A stretch of 44,889 bases of DNA from Rickettsiales bacterium (GTDB taxonomy: Bacteria > Pseudomonadota > Alphaproteobacteria > Rickettsiales > UBA1997). Shown here one piece after another: positions 27,036 to 35,176 of this stretch; within the stretch, counting starts at the first letter, position 1; each line of letters opens with the position of its first letter. The stretch is taken from positions 1-44,889 of the forward strand of contig JAITOR010000009.1 of assembly GCA_031289855.1 (NCBI GenBank), given 5' to 3'. The notes under the pieces are model-generated. The model was not told the origin of the DNA, did not search any database, and saw nothing but the letters and a program-made list of their open reading frames with translations. Position numbers and translations under genes: made by a program.

Positions 27036-28730
27036 TTAATGTTTAAAATCTTCCTTCAATAACATTTGTGAAAAATCCTTTCCCGGTGGCACCATTGGTG
27101 TTATATATTCATCTGCTGTTTTTACATTCAAAACAAATGCTTTTTTTGAATTTAACATGGTTTTTATCGCGTCATCAAGTTTTGATGGTTCACTAATTTC
27201 CAAACTTTCGCAACCAAAAGCCTTTGCCACGGCAGTAAAATCTGTTTGTTTTTCAAAAATAGTTTCACTAAATCGTCCTTCATACATTAATTCTTGCCAT
27301 TGCTTTACATTACCAAGCACTCCATTATTGACAATTACAACCTTCACCGGCAAATCATAATACACGGCAGTTGCTAATTCCTGTATATTCATCATAAAAC
27401 TTCCATCGCCACTAATACAAATAACTTGTGATTTAGGATAAGCCACTTGCACTCCAAGTGCAGCAGGGAGTCCAAATCCCATGGTTCCCAATCCGCCACT
27501 TGAAATAAATTGTCTCGTTCTACTAAATTCATAAAATTGTGCCGTCCACATTTGATGTTGTCCCACATCTGTGGTTATAAAATTATGTGGAATGTCTTTG
27601 GTTAAAGCACTAACTCTTTCAATCAAATATTGTGGTTTAATGATCACATCACTACTAAAATATCGCGGTCTATTTTTTTCTCTCCATTTTTTAATATCAG
27701 CCCACCAATTTGTTAAATCTAACTTTACATCATTATACTTATTAATTTCCTGTAAAATCTGTTTTGCATCTCCTACAATTTCTAAATTAACCGGCACATT
27801 TAAACCCAATATAGCTGGTTCAATATCAATGTGTATTTTTTTTGACTTTTTAGCATATTTATCAAGATTTCCAGTGGCCCTATCCGTCAATCTTGTCCCT
27901 ATAATTACAAGTAAATCGGCATTAAAAATGGCCATATTTGCTTTGTAATTTCCATGCATACCGGCAAGTCCAAGAAAATTCTTATCTTCCACCGGAAAGG
28001 CTCCAAGTCCCATAAAACTTGATACAACTGGTATGTTATTGTTGTTTACAAGTTCTTTTAATTCTGTTACGGCATCTGCAATAATTAAACCTCCACCATA
28101 ATAAATAACTGGATTCTTTGCCTCTTTTAACATTTTTATACTTTCCTTTGCCAAACCCACATAATTTCTTGGTTCCTTTTCTTTAATTCTTATGTTTGTG
28201 GTCTTTGGTGTATATTCTATTTGTTTTGCTTGTGCATCAGAAGTTACAGCAATTACTACGGGACCTGGTTTGCCCTCTTTGGCTATGTAAAATGCTTCTT
28301 TAATAACCTTGCTTATATCTTCGGCACTTTTTACCAAATAATTATATTTCGTAATACTTCTTGTAATGCCTGTAATATTCACCTCTTGAAAAGTATCAGT
28401 TCCAAGCAAAGTAGATTTTACTTGACCTGAAATTATAACAACTGGAACAGAATCCAAAAATGCATCAGCAATTCCGGTTATAGCATTTGTAATGCCAGGT
28501 CCAGATGTAAATACAGCCACTCCAACCTTGCCAGTTGCTCTGGCATAGCCTTCTGCTGCATGAATTGCTGCCTGTTCATGCCTTGTTAAATAATGCTTTA
28601 TTTTGTCTTTGTTCTTATACAATTCGTCGTAAAAATGTATAATACTACCACCGGGATATCCAAAAATCTCATTTACCCCTTGTTCCAGTAAACTATCTAT
28701 TATTATCTGCGAACCAGTTTTCACAACCAT
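27036..28730 (-). CDS. ilvB: Acetolactate synthase, large (catalytic) subunit
   Basis: ThDP-dependent enzyme that condenses two pyruvates (or pyruvate and 2-oxobutyrate) in branched-chain amino-acid synthesis. The 564 residues show the three ThDP-enzyme domains: an N-terminal PYR domain with 'IFGYPGGSIIHFYDEL' and catalytic Glu52 in 'TRHEQAAIHAAEGYAR', a central FAD-type domain, and a C-terminal PP domain with the 'GDGSFMMNIQELATA...NNGVLGN' ThDP/Mg site. The ending 'YITPMVPPG' is typical of biosynthetic AHAS. No regulatory subunit (ilvH/ilvN), ilvC or ilvD is nearby, so flux to Val/Ile/Leu cannot be confirmed here. Assigned ilvB by similarity; ilvI/ilvG naming is equally possible. Confidence 0.93.
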   Translation of the reverse strand: MVVKTGSQIIIDSLLEQGVNEIFGYPGGSIIHFYDELYKNKDKIKHYLTRHEQAAIHAAEGYARATGKVGVAVFTSGPGITNAITGIADAFLDSVPVVIISGQVKSTLLGTDTFQEVNITGITRSITKYNYLVKSAEDISKVIKEAFYIAKEGKPGPVVIAVTSDAQAKQIEYTPKTTNIRIKEKEPRNYVGLAKESIKMLKEAKNPVIYYGGGLIIADAVTELKELVNNNNIPVVSSFMGLGAFPVEDKNFLGLAGMHGNYKANMAIFNADLLVIIGTRLTDRATGNLDKYAKKSKKIHIDIEPAILGLNVPVNLEIVGDAKQILQEINKYNDVKLDLTNWWADIKKWREKNRPRYFSSDVIIKPQYLIERVSALTKDIPHNFITTDVGQHQMWTAQFYEFSRTRQFISSGGLGTMGFGLPAALGVQVAYPKSQVICISGDGSFMMNIQELATAVYYDLPVKVVIVNNGVLGNVKQWQELMYEGRFSETIFEKQTDFTAVAKAFGCESLEISEPSKLDDAIKTMLNSKKAFVLNVKTADEYITPMVPPGKDFSQMLLKEDFKH

Positions 28731-28757
28731 ACAAACCTTATCGATATATATGGATAT

Positions 28758-28785
28758 ATTGTAAGAAATAAATAATATTTGTCAA
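28758..28785 (-). promoter_or_regulatory. Promoter of ilvB
   Basis: On the minus strand, TTGACA (28785-28780), 16-nt spacer, TACAAT (28763-28758). Start near 28751, giving a 5' UTR of about 21 nt. The box lies within 10 nt of the permease stop, so ilvB has its own promoter although it follows in the same direction. Confidence 0.6.
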
Positions 28786-28793
28786 TTAAATAA

Positions 28794-29969
28794 TTATTCA
28801 CTCCTAATTGCTTCCAATGGTCTTATGTTTGCTGCTTTCAACGATGGATATACACCTCCAATAATTCCAATGCCTACAATGGAAAAAAAACTCAATAATG
28901 CTATGCCACCATCAATTTGTATTAAATTTCCATTTGGTGAAAATGGCAAAAATGATGCAATGGCAATTTCTGATAACCCGGCAAATAAATATGAAAAAGT
29001 AATTCCAACTATTCCAGCAATAGCACATAAAGCCGTAGTTTCAATCAAAATCATCAAAAATACATCTTTTGGCATTGCACCTATACTTTTTAAAATTCCA
29101 ATTTCCTGATATCTTTCAAAAACTGACATCAATACTGTATTTAACACGCCAAACATGGCTATTAGAAAGGCAATAAACACTATTGACAACACAATAACTT
29201 TCGCACTTGATACGAGTCCCATGATAGTATTTTTAACCTGTGCCATAGATACAACCTGTACATCTGGCAATGTATATAACTTTTCCTCAAAAACATCTTG
29301 CACCACATCTTTTTTTAATCTAATGCCAAGCATCGTTATTTTTCCAGCCTTATCAAAAAGATTTTGAGCCGTTTTTAATGGTAAATATATCATTCCATCG
29401 TCCTGTGTTCCGCTCCTTTGTAGCACACCAACCACTTCATATTCATCGTTATTTATAAGCATAATGTCCCCAACTTCTCTTTGTTCCAATTCGGCCACTT
29501 CAAAACCCATAACCACTTGTTTTTTTTCATTGCTATCAAACCAATTTCCCTGTTTAAATTTAATGTATGGTTTCATTTCAGGATAAGTGACAAAGTCAAT
29601 TCCAAGATAAATCGTGGTTCCACCATTTTCTCCTTTATTTACATCAAATTCAGCGTGCATTAACATTGGAGTTGTTTTTTCCACTTCTGCATCATCATTT
29701 AAACCTGCCACCAAACTTTCCTCCAAATATCGAAGTCCAGTTCCACCTTTTAACATCAAGGTTGCAGCTTCATATGGGCAACCTTTCGCAGTGAGGGCAA
29801 TTTGAAAACCCATATTGTCAATATCATTGTTTAATGATTTTTCATAGCCGTTATTAAAACCGAGTAAAGTTACCAACACCCAAGTTGACAAAGCAATTCC
29901 AAGTATCGTAAAAATACTTCTAACTTTTCGTCTCAACAAATTTTTATAGGCAATATTAAATATATTCAT
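28794..29969 (-). CDS. FtsX/MacB-type ABC transporter permease
   Basis: Inner-membrane permease of the MacB/LolC/FtsX class, which works mechanically rather than by forming a channel. The N-terminal span (about 15-40, 'RRKVRSIFTILGIALSTWVLVTLLG') is followed by a periplasmic MacB-like domain (about 45-255) and three C-terminal spans with the class motif 'ERYQEIGILKSIGAMPKDVF' between the first and second. It ends 'YPSLKAANIRPLEAIRSE', the usual coupling-helix tail. The partner ATPase is not adjacent. No Shine-Dalgarno; the -10 box ends 6 nt before the ATG, so a leaderless mRNA is likely. Confidence 0.9.
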   Translation of the reverse strand: MNIFNIAYKNLLRRKVRSIFTILGIALSTWVLVTLLGFNNGYEKSLNNDIDNMGFQIALTAKGCPYEAATLMLKGGTGLRYLEESLVAGLNDDAEVEKTTPMLMHAEFDVNKGENGGTTIYLGIDFVTYPEMKPYIKFKQGNWFDSNEKKQVVMGFEVAELEQREVGDIMLINNDEYEVVGVLQRSGTQDDGMIYLPLKTAQNLFDKAGKITMLGIRLKKDVVQDVFEEKLYTLPDVQVVSMAQVKNTIMGLVSSAKVIVLSIVFIAFLIAMFGVLNTVLMSVFERYQEIGILKSIGAMPKDVFLMILIETTALCAIAGIVGITFSYLFAGLSEIAIASFLPFSPNGNLIQIDGGIALLSFFSIVGIGIIGGVYPSLKAANIRPLEAIRSE

Positions 29970-29975
29970 AAGTTA

Positions 29976-30004
29976 TTTATACGAGTAAAATTTATATTTG
30001 TCAA
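29976..30004 (-). promoter_or_regulatory. Promoter of the FtsX/MacB-type permease
   Basis: On the minus strand, TTGACA (30004-29999), 17-nt spacer, TATAAA (29981-29976). The predicted start coincides with the A of the ATG (29969), so the mRNA should have no 5' UTR. Confidence 0.7.
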
Positions 30005-30061
30005 TTATTTTATTTTACTTTTGTACTTCCCTTTCTTTCATTTTTGCATTATAATGCAAAT

Positions 30062-30418
30062 ATGACAGATATACAAAAAACTATTTATGATATTTTAATC
30101 GAGCAAAATTCAGGTAATTTTATACAACTTAGTGGTATTTTTTCTTGCACTCCTGCAAATACAAATTTCCCACATATGGTGGTTGCTATAAAGGAAATGA
30201 AAGATATTTCAAATTTTACGGAAAGAATTTCCTCTTGCATTTTGGAAATAAAAATTTACTCCGAAGCCAATAGTAGGATTTTTATGCTAAGTATAATACA
30301 GGAAATTGAAAATTTGTTAAATATTGAGATTTTTAAAAGTATCAAAGAAATTTCAGTTAACATTGACAATGATGGAGGTATTTTATGTGGAAAAATTATT
30401 TACAATATCATAAATTAA
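30062..30418 (+). CDS. DUF3168-like tail-completion protein (gene-transfer-agent or phage type)
   Basis: A 118-residue protein resembling DUF3168, a family of tail-terminator proteins in phages and in the alphaproteobacterial gene transfer agent. Support is the layout rather than a signature: an N-terminal helix (MTDIQKTIYDILIEQ), then 'FPHMVVAIKEMKDISNFTERISSCILEIKIYS', which fits the family's PYVVIG-then-strand pattern, then a long helix (RIFMLSIIQEIENLL). The ATG at 30062 is preferred to a TTG at 30044. A TATAAT box ends 6 nt before the ATG, so translation may be leaderless. No other head or tail genes are nearby, so it may be an isolated remnant of a dispersed GTA cluster. Confidence 0.6.
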   Translation: MTDIQKTIYDILIEQNSGNFIQLSGIFSCTPANTNFPHMVVAIKEMKDISNFTERISSCILEIKIYSEANSRIFMLSIIQEIENLLNIEIFKSIKEISVNIDNDGGILCGKIIYNIIN

Positions 30419-30493
30419 AAGGTTCTTAAAATTTCAATTTATGTTATTTTGTTTTTATATTGCTTTTTAAAATAAAAGAATTATCTTACGGAC

Positions 30494-30952
30494 ATGGGAA
30501 TTGTAGCACAAAATAGAAAGGCAAGATATGAATATGAAATATTGCAAGAATATGAGGCAGGCATTGTGTTAGTTGGAACGGAAATTAAGTCGTTAAAACA
30601 GGGCAGAGCGAATATACAAGAAGGTTATATCTCCATAGATAAAAGCGATGAGGCGTGGGCCTATAACTTAAATATACCGCCTTATAATCAAAGTTCCAAG
30701 TATCTTAATCATGATCCCACGAGAAAAAGAAAATTACTTTTAACAAAAAAGGAGATAAATAAACTATTGGGAAGCGTAAAAGAAAAAGGTCTCACAATAA
30801 TACCCCTGGTATTATACATAAATGACAAAGGCTATGCAAAGATAAAAATTGCACTTGCAAAGGGTAAAAAATTATATGACAAAAGAGAAAGTATCAAAAA
30901 AAAAGATATTGAAAGAGAAGTTCGTTATTTGGCGAAAAAGGGGAAAGTATGA
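30494..30952 (+). CDS. smpB: SsrA-binding protein SmpB
   Basis: Binds tmRNA and brings it to stalled ribosomes for trans-translation. The 152-residue protein has the full OB-fold with 'NRKARYEYEILQEYEAGIVLVGTEIKSLKQGRANIQEGYI', 'NHDPTRKRKLLLTKKEI' and 'GYAKIKIALAKGKKLYDKRESIKKKD', then the basic C-terminal tail that enters the mRNA channel. Only a weak Shine-Dalgarno (ACGGAC) precedes the ATG. Its stop overlaps the ATG of the next gene (ATGA), so the two are translationally coupled. Confidence 0.96.
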   Translation: MGIVAQNRKARYEYEILQEYEAGIVLVGTEIKSLKQGRANIQEGYISIDKSDEAWAYNLNIPPYNQSSKYLNHDPTRKRKLLLTKKEINKLLGSVKEKGLTIIPLVLYINDKGYAKIKIALAKGKKLYDKRESIKKKDIEREVRYLAKKGKV

Positions 30953-31260
30953 CACCAAAAGAAGATGAACTGATATATGAACAAATTTCGCAATATCAAG
31001 ATATTGCAGAGGAAATGAAAACGGAAATTGAGGACAGCGAAGATATAGACTTAAAATCAAAACAAGAAATTTTGTTTCCAATGATAGATGAAATCACTAA
31101 ATTTGCCAACAAATTAGTTATAGAATATATCAAATATTTAAAAGATAAAAAAAATAAAGAAAATGCCGAAATTTTAACAGACGATTTGGAATTGATGATT
31201 GAAAAAATAGATATTTTTAAAGATAGAGTATGTGAAATATACGAATTAAACAATAAATAA
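30949..31260 (+). CDS. Helical hypothetical protein downstream of smpB
   Basis: Not recognised. 103 residues, acidic and nearly all helical in appearance (long Glu/Lys/Ile-rich stretches, no Gly/Pro-rich turns), probably a small coiled-coil or helical bundle in the cytosol. The 4-nt overlap with smpB supports a real gene and coupled expression. Its stop lies 1 nt from the stop of the convergent DUF4422 gene. Confidence 0.65.
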   Translation: MTPKEDELIYEQISQYQDIAEEMKTEIEDSEDIDLKSKQEILFPMIDEITKFANKLVIEYIKYLKDKKNKENAEILTDDLELMIEKIDIFKDRVCEIYELNNK

Positions 31261-31261
31261 A

Positions 31262-32056
31262 TCAATTATTTATAATTATCGTGGTTTTTACATTTGCTTC
31301 ATCTTTTATTTTTTTATCAAAAAATACACCATTCAATGTTTCAATTATAGGAGTAAAATCATCATTATCTCCTTCAATTTCTTTTTCCATTTCAAATAAA
31401 ATTGGAAAAATCCATTCACAATATTCAAAAAATATTTCTTTTTTCATAATGTTTGTATTACTATTTGCATAACTTTCCCCTTGTTTTATAAAATTCAATA
31501 TCTCTGGATGTGTTTTTTTTATAACTCTCTTCACATAATTAAAGTTTTTCAAAGTTACTTTTATTTTTTCCGCCACCACCATATCATGATTTATGGCATC
31601 ATTTGTAACATCCAAATCAATAAACTTATTATGTTGGAAAAATCCAATATAAGGAGGATTGCCAATTTCATTATAATGTTTCCATGTCCAATATACAATT
31701 GTCATTTCTCCAAATTTTTTATTCATTATGGAAATATTATCGCCTGTATTGTCTCCAATCATATTTTTTTCCAACCAATCATTTTGTTTTATGGCTCTGC
31801 CGACATGTATTGGTGTTAAAAATGGATGTTGCCACAAAGTATATGGTTTATCATAAGATACGAATATTTTTAAATTTGGATATATGGTTCTATCGCCTCT
31901 TTTGGTGTATTTTTTCCATTTATTTATCAAAATCTTTTGCTGTAAAATTGAATTTTCTTCCTTCATGGAGTTAACTCTTTGTCTTGCAAAATAATTTTCA
32001 TTTATTTCCAAAATAGTACAAAGTAAAATAATAATTGGTATAATAATTTTTTTCAT
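31262..32056 (-). CDS. DUF4422-family glycosyltransferase with N-terminal anchor (paralogue 1)
   Basis: Probable capsule/LPS glycosyltransferase of the DUF4422 family. An N-terminal hydrophobic segment (IIIPIIILLCTILEI) is followed by the family motifs: 'LKIFVSYDKPYTLWQHPFLTPIHVGRA', 'MIGDNTGDNISIMNKKFGEMT', 'YWTWKHYNEIGNPPYIGFFQHNKF' and the late 'FEYCEWIFPILFEMEKE'. At 264 residues it is the shortest of three copies in the window and is about half identical by eye to the neighbouring paralogue. It starts 1 nt after the stop of that paralogue, a recent-looking tandem duplication in one operon. The terminal 'TTIIINN' tail matches a similar tail in the neighbour. Confidence 0.85.
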   Translation of the reverse strand: MKKIIIPIIILLCTILEINENYFARQRVNSMKEENSILQQKILINKWKKYTKRGDRTIYPNLKIFVSYDKPYTLWQHPFLTPIHVGRAIKQNDWLEKNMIGDNTGDNISIMNKKFGEMTIVYWTWKHYNEIGNPPYIGFFQHNKFIDLDVTNDAINHDMVVAEKIKVTLKNFNYVKRVIKKTHPEILNFIKQGESYANSNTNIMKKEIFFEYCEWIFPILFEMEKEIEGDNDDFTPIIETLNGVFFDKKIKDEANVKTTIIINN

Positions 32057-32057
32057 T

Positions 32058-33020
32058 TTAAAGAAACGGAGTTATTAATAATGTGGTAGTTGTTTTGACT
32101 TTTGCACCTTCTTTTATCTTTCGGTCAAAAAACATACCGTGCAATAACTCTGTTATATAAGCAATATCTCTAAGATCTCTTTTTTCTATATCAATCTTTA
32201 ATAATTCTCTTTCCAACTCAAATAAAATTGGAAAAATCCATTCACAATATTCAAAAAATACTTCTTTTTTCATAATATTTATATTACCTAATAGATAAAG
32301 ATTGTTTTGTTTTATCATTTCCAAGTAATCTTCAAATTGTTCGGGATATACTTTTTTTATAACATTTTCAATATATTGAAAATAATCAAGTTTTTGTAAT
32401 ACTGGGCTATTTTTATAGGTAGTTTTAACATCAAAACCTTCTCTTGTGGGAAATTTTTTTGGAATCACCATATCATAATTTGTGGCCTCATTTACCACAT
32501 CCAATTCAATGAGTTTTCCGTATTGAAAAAAACCAACATGTGAAGGATTTCCAATTTCCTCATAATGTTTCCATACCCAAAATACACCAGTCATTTCCCC
32601 AAATTCCCTATTCAATAGGGAGATATTTTTACCAATATTGTCAGCAATTTTAATGTTATCCTTCAGCCATTTAAGTTGTATAGCAGTATTTTTTCCTTTG
32701 CTGCTTGATGTATTATATTCCCTATCAGCAACGGCCTTACCAAGATGTATGGGTATTAAATATGGATGTTGCCATAAAGTGTAAGGTTTGTGGTAGGATA
32801 CAAAAATTTTAATATTTTTATTATGGTTTTTTAATTCTTCATCGGTCAAATTTCTCCATTTATCGAGCAAAATTACATTTTTTAACCTTTCATTATAATA
32901 GTCTGATTTCATTTCTTCAAATTTAAATACAGACTTTTTATTTCTATAGATATCAAAAAAAGCAAAAATAATAACAAAAGAAATAATTATAATGGATAAA
33001 TTTTTTTTTAAAAAGTTCAT
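32058..33020 (-). CDS. DUF4422-family glycosyltransferase with N-terminal anchor (paralogue 2)
   Basis: Second DUF4422 paralogue (320 residues). One N-terminal membrane segment (LSIIIISFVIIFAFFDIY) precedes the domain with 'IFVSYHKPYTLWQHPYLIPIHLG', 'IADNIGKNISLLNREFGEMTGVFWVWKHYEEIG' and 'YFQYIENVIKKVYPEQFEDY'. The GDNTG motif of the third copy is changed to ADNIG here, so activity may differ. It is followed directly by paralogue 1. The predicted -10 box (33028-33033) ends 7 nt before the ATG, and the ATG itself lies in one arm of an 18-nt inverted repeat (CATACTA, TTGA, TAGTATG). Confidence 0.87.
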   Translation of the reverse strand: MNFLKKNLSIIIISFVIIFAFFDIYRNKKSVFKFEEMKSDYYNERLKNVILLDKWRNLTDEELKNHNKNIKIFVSYHKPYTLWQHPYLIPIHLGKAVADREYNTSSSKGKNTAIQLKWLKDNIKIADNIGKNISLLNREFGEMTGVFWVWKHYEEIGNPSHVGFFQYGKLIELDVVNEATNYDMVIPKKFPTREGFDVKTTYKNSPVLQKLDYFQYIENVIKKVYPEQFEDYLEMIKQNNLYLLGNINIMKKEVFFEYCEWIFPILFELERELLKIDIEKRDLRDIAYITELLHGMFFDRKIKEGAKVKTTTTLLITPFL

Positions 33021-33027
33021 ACTATTG

Positions 33028-33055
33028 ATAGTATGGAGTAAAAAATATTTTTCAA
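33028..33055 (-). promoter_or_regulatory. Promoter of the DUF4422 gene pair
   Basis: On the minus strand, TTGAAA (33055-33050), 16-nt spacer, TACTAT (33033-33028). The predicted start near 33021 makes the transcript leaderless. The inverted repeat at 33018-33035 covers the -10 and the start codon. Confidence 0.5.
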
Positions 33056-33117
33056 ATAAATAAATTGTTTTTTATATTTTATATTATAAACTAAATTCAT
33101 ACTAAAAAGTATTTTTT

Positions 33118-34650
33118 ATGAATAAATTTTTAAAAGCAGTATTTGAGACATCGTTTGGAACATTTATGTCAAGAATAAGTGGTTATTTACGGGATATTTT
33201 TATTGCAAAATATATAGGTAGTGGACTTTATTCTGATGTATTTTTTATGGCATTTAAAATTCCTAATTTTTTTAGAAAAATAACAGCAGAAGGTGCCTTG
33301 TCGTCAGCTTTTGTGCCAATATTTGTCAATGGATTGACTATGCATGGACAAAAAAAAATGTTTGCTTTTGCGAGAAATATTTTTTCAATTTTATTTTATT
33401 CTTTAATTGTTTTTACTATATTTGCTGAAATTTTTATGCCACAACTCATGACGTTATTTGCTCCAGGTTATGATGGAGAAAAAATGCAATTTGTAATTTT
33501 ATTGACAAAAATAACATTTCCATATTTAATTTTTATATCTCTTGTGGCACTGATGTCAGGAATTTTGAATAGTTATAATAAATTTCTTGTAACTTCTTTA
33601 TGTCCTGTGATACTCAATTTAAGCCTAATTTTCTTTGCTGTTGTGTCAAAAAATTTAAGTCAAGGAAAGATAGTCTTATTTTTGTCATTTGGAGTGCTTT
33701 TTTCTGGTCTATTTCAATTGCTTTACATGATATTTTTTGTGGTAAAAATGAAACTCCTATTATTTCCTGTAATTCCACATTGGAGCACTCAAACTAAACA
33801 ATTTTTTGGCAAATTTTGGCATACTTTTTTGGCCAGTGGTATAGTTCAAATAAATTCCTTCATCAGTTCGGTGGTTGCAACTCTTATACCTGGTGCCGTA
33901 TCAATGCTTTATTATAGTGACAGAGTAACGCAATTTCCATTATCATTAATTGGAACCACAATTGGAGTAAGTATTTTACCGCATTTATCAAAGGCACTTG
34001 GAAAGAGTGGTGATAATGCAGAAGCCCAACAATTGCAGGAAAGTTCATTTTTTTTGTCATTATTTTTTGGACTTCCATCGGCAATAGGATTATATATGTT
34101 GGCACAACCAATAGTTGCCTTGCTTTTTGAACGTGGGCAATTTACTACAATTGACACTGTAAATGTTGCAACTATTATTCAAATTTATTCACTATCTGTT
34201 CCATTTTATATATTTTCAAAAATATTGAATGCAATTTTTTATGCAAAAAAAGATACAAAAACACCGATGAGAATTTCACTAATAAATTTAATGATAAACG
34301 TTATTTTAAGTGTATTGTTAGTGCGAGATTATGAAACAAATGGAATTGCATTTGCAGGAGTTGTAGCGACCATCATATCAACAATTTTATTGTTTTATGC
34401 GTTGTGTAGGGATAGTTTATTTTTAATGACGGAGCAATTTAAACTTAAAGTTTTGAAAACAATTTATGCATCAATAATAATGGGTGTAACAATACTTTGC
34501 ATAAGAATTGCAATAGAAAAATTGTTGTGGGGTGATATTTGGCAACTTTTAATTGCAGGTGGAATGGGTGGGTGTATGTTTTTATTTTTATCGCAGGCAA
34601 TGGGAATTGTAAATTTATTTGAATTGGTCGATTTATTTAGGAGGAAATAA
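33118..34650 (+). CDS. murJ: Lipid II flippase MurJ
   Basis: Flips the peptidoglycan precursor lipid II across the inner membrane (MOP exporter superfamily). The 510 residues contain about 14 membrane spans and the family N-terminal signature 'TFMSRISGYLRDIFIAKYIG', then 'DVFFMAFKIPNFFRKITAEGALSSAFVPIF', 'FPYLIFISLVALMSGILNSYNKF', and the later 'YYSDRVTQFPLSLIGTTIGVSILPHLSKAL' and 'LFERGQFTTIDT' segments. All hallmark regions are intact and the length is normal. Together with the NlpC/P60 hydrolase it shows that the cell still handles peptidoglycan. Its stop abuts the convergent DUF1697 remnant with no gap. Confidence 0.96.
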   Translation: MNKFLKAVFETSFGTFMSRISGYLRDIFIAKYIGSGLYSDVFFMAFKIPNFFRKITAEGALSSAFVPIFVNGLTMHGQKKMFAFARNIFSILFYSLIVFTIFAEIFMPQLMTLFAPGYDGEKMQFVILLTKITFPYLIFISLVALMSGILNSYNKFLVTSLCPVILNLSLIFFAVVSKNLSQGKIVLFLSFGVLFSGLFQLLYMIFFVVKMKLLLFPVIPHWSTQTKQFFGKFWHTFLASGIVQINSFISSVVATLIPGAVSMLYYSDRVTQFPLSLIGTTIGVSILPHLSKALGKSGDNAEAQQLQESSFFLSLFFGLPSAIGLYMLAQPIVALLFERGQFTTIDTVNVATIIQIYSLSVPFYIFSKILNAIFYAKKDTKTPMRISLINLMINVILSVLLVRDYETNGIAFAGVVATIISTILLFYALCRDSLFLMTEQFKLKVLKTIYASIIMGVTILCIRIAIEKLLWGDIWQLLIAGGMGGCMFLFLSQAMGIVNLFELVDLFRRK

Positions 34651-35176
34651 TTATTGTTCCATCCTTTTTAACACCTTTTCTATTGTTCCAATGGTTCTTA
34701 TGGTAAAATTATGTTTTAATGAATTTTTTGACAAGATTTTTGTAAAATGTGTTTCAAATGCATTCTTTTTTTTAATGTTCCAATAAAATATATTATTCAC
34801 CATGGTTCCAATTTCATTTTCAATGTGTGGAATTTTATTAAATTCCTCCATCAAAATTTTGCCAAATTCTTCATTTGTTATGAAAATTTGAATATAAAAA
34901 TCTTTTTTATTTTCAAAAGGATTATTATTGTAAATATTTTCTATATCTTGTTTTTTTAAAGTCCACATATCTATATCGTAATCATAAAACTCTTTGAGTT
35001 TTTGTTTTATGATTTCATTTATATTTTTTTTTATTGCTTTCAAATATTATATTACCAGTTGTTAACACAGAAACAACACTCTCCAATCCCAAATTTTTAA
35101 ATATTTCACATACATCTGGCATTCTTATAAATTCTTTGCGAAAATTTACCTGTTTAATAAAAGTTGTATACAACAT
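34651..35176 (-). pseudogene. DUF1697 protein, broken by a frameshift in an A9 tract
   Basis: Two consecutive frames together give one DUF1697 protein of about 175 residues, the family's normal length. The first (35176 down to 35015) begins MLYTTFIKQVNFRKEF and includes 'MPDVCEIFKNLGL...VLTTGNIIFESN', matching the DUF1697 N-terminal pattern (FLRGINVGG, MAELRE, SGNVVFES). It then stops just after a run of nine A (minus strand, 35032-35024). The second frame (34651-35043) continues with the family's C-terminal part (ILSKNSLKHNFTIRTIGTIEKVL, cf. TTRNWRTV). A one-base change in the A tract would restore one ORF. It could be a pseudogene, a slippage-expressed gene, or a sequencing error. The ATG overlaps the mlaF stop (TAATG). 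Confidence 0.75.
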
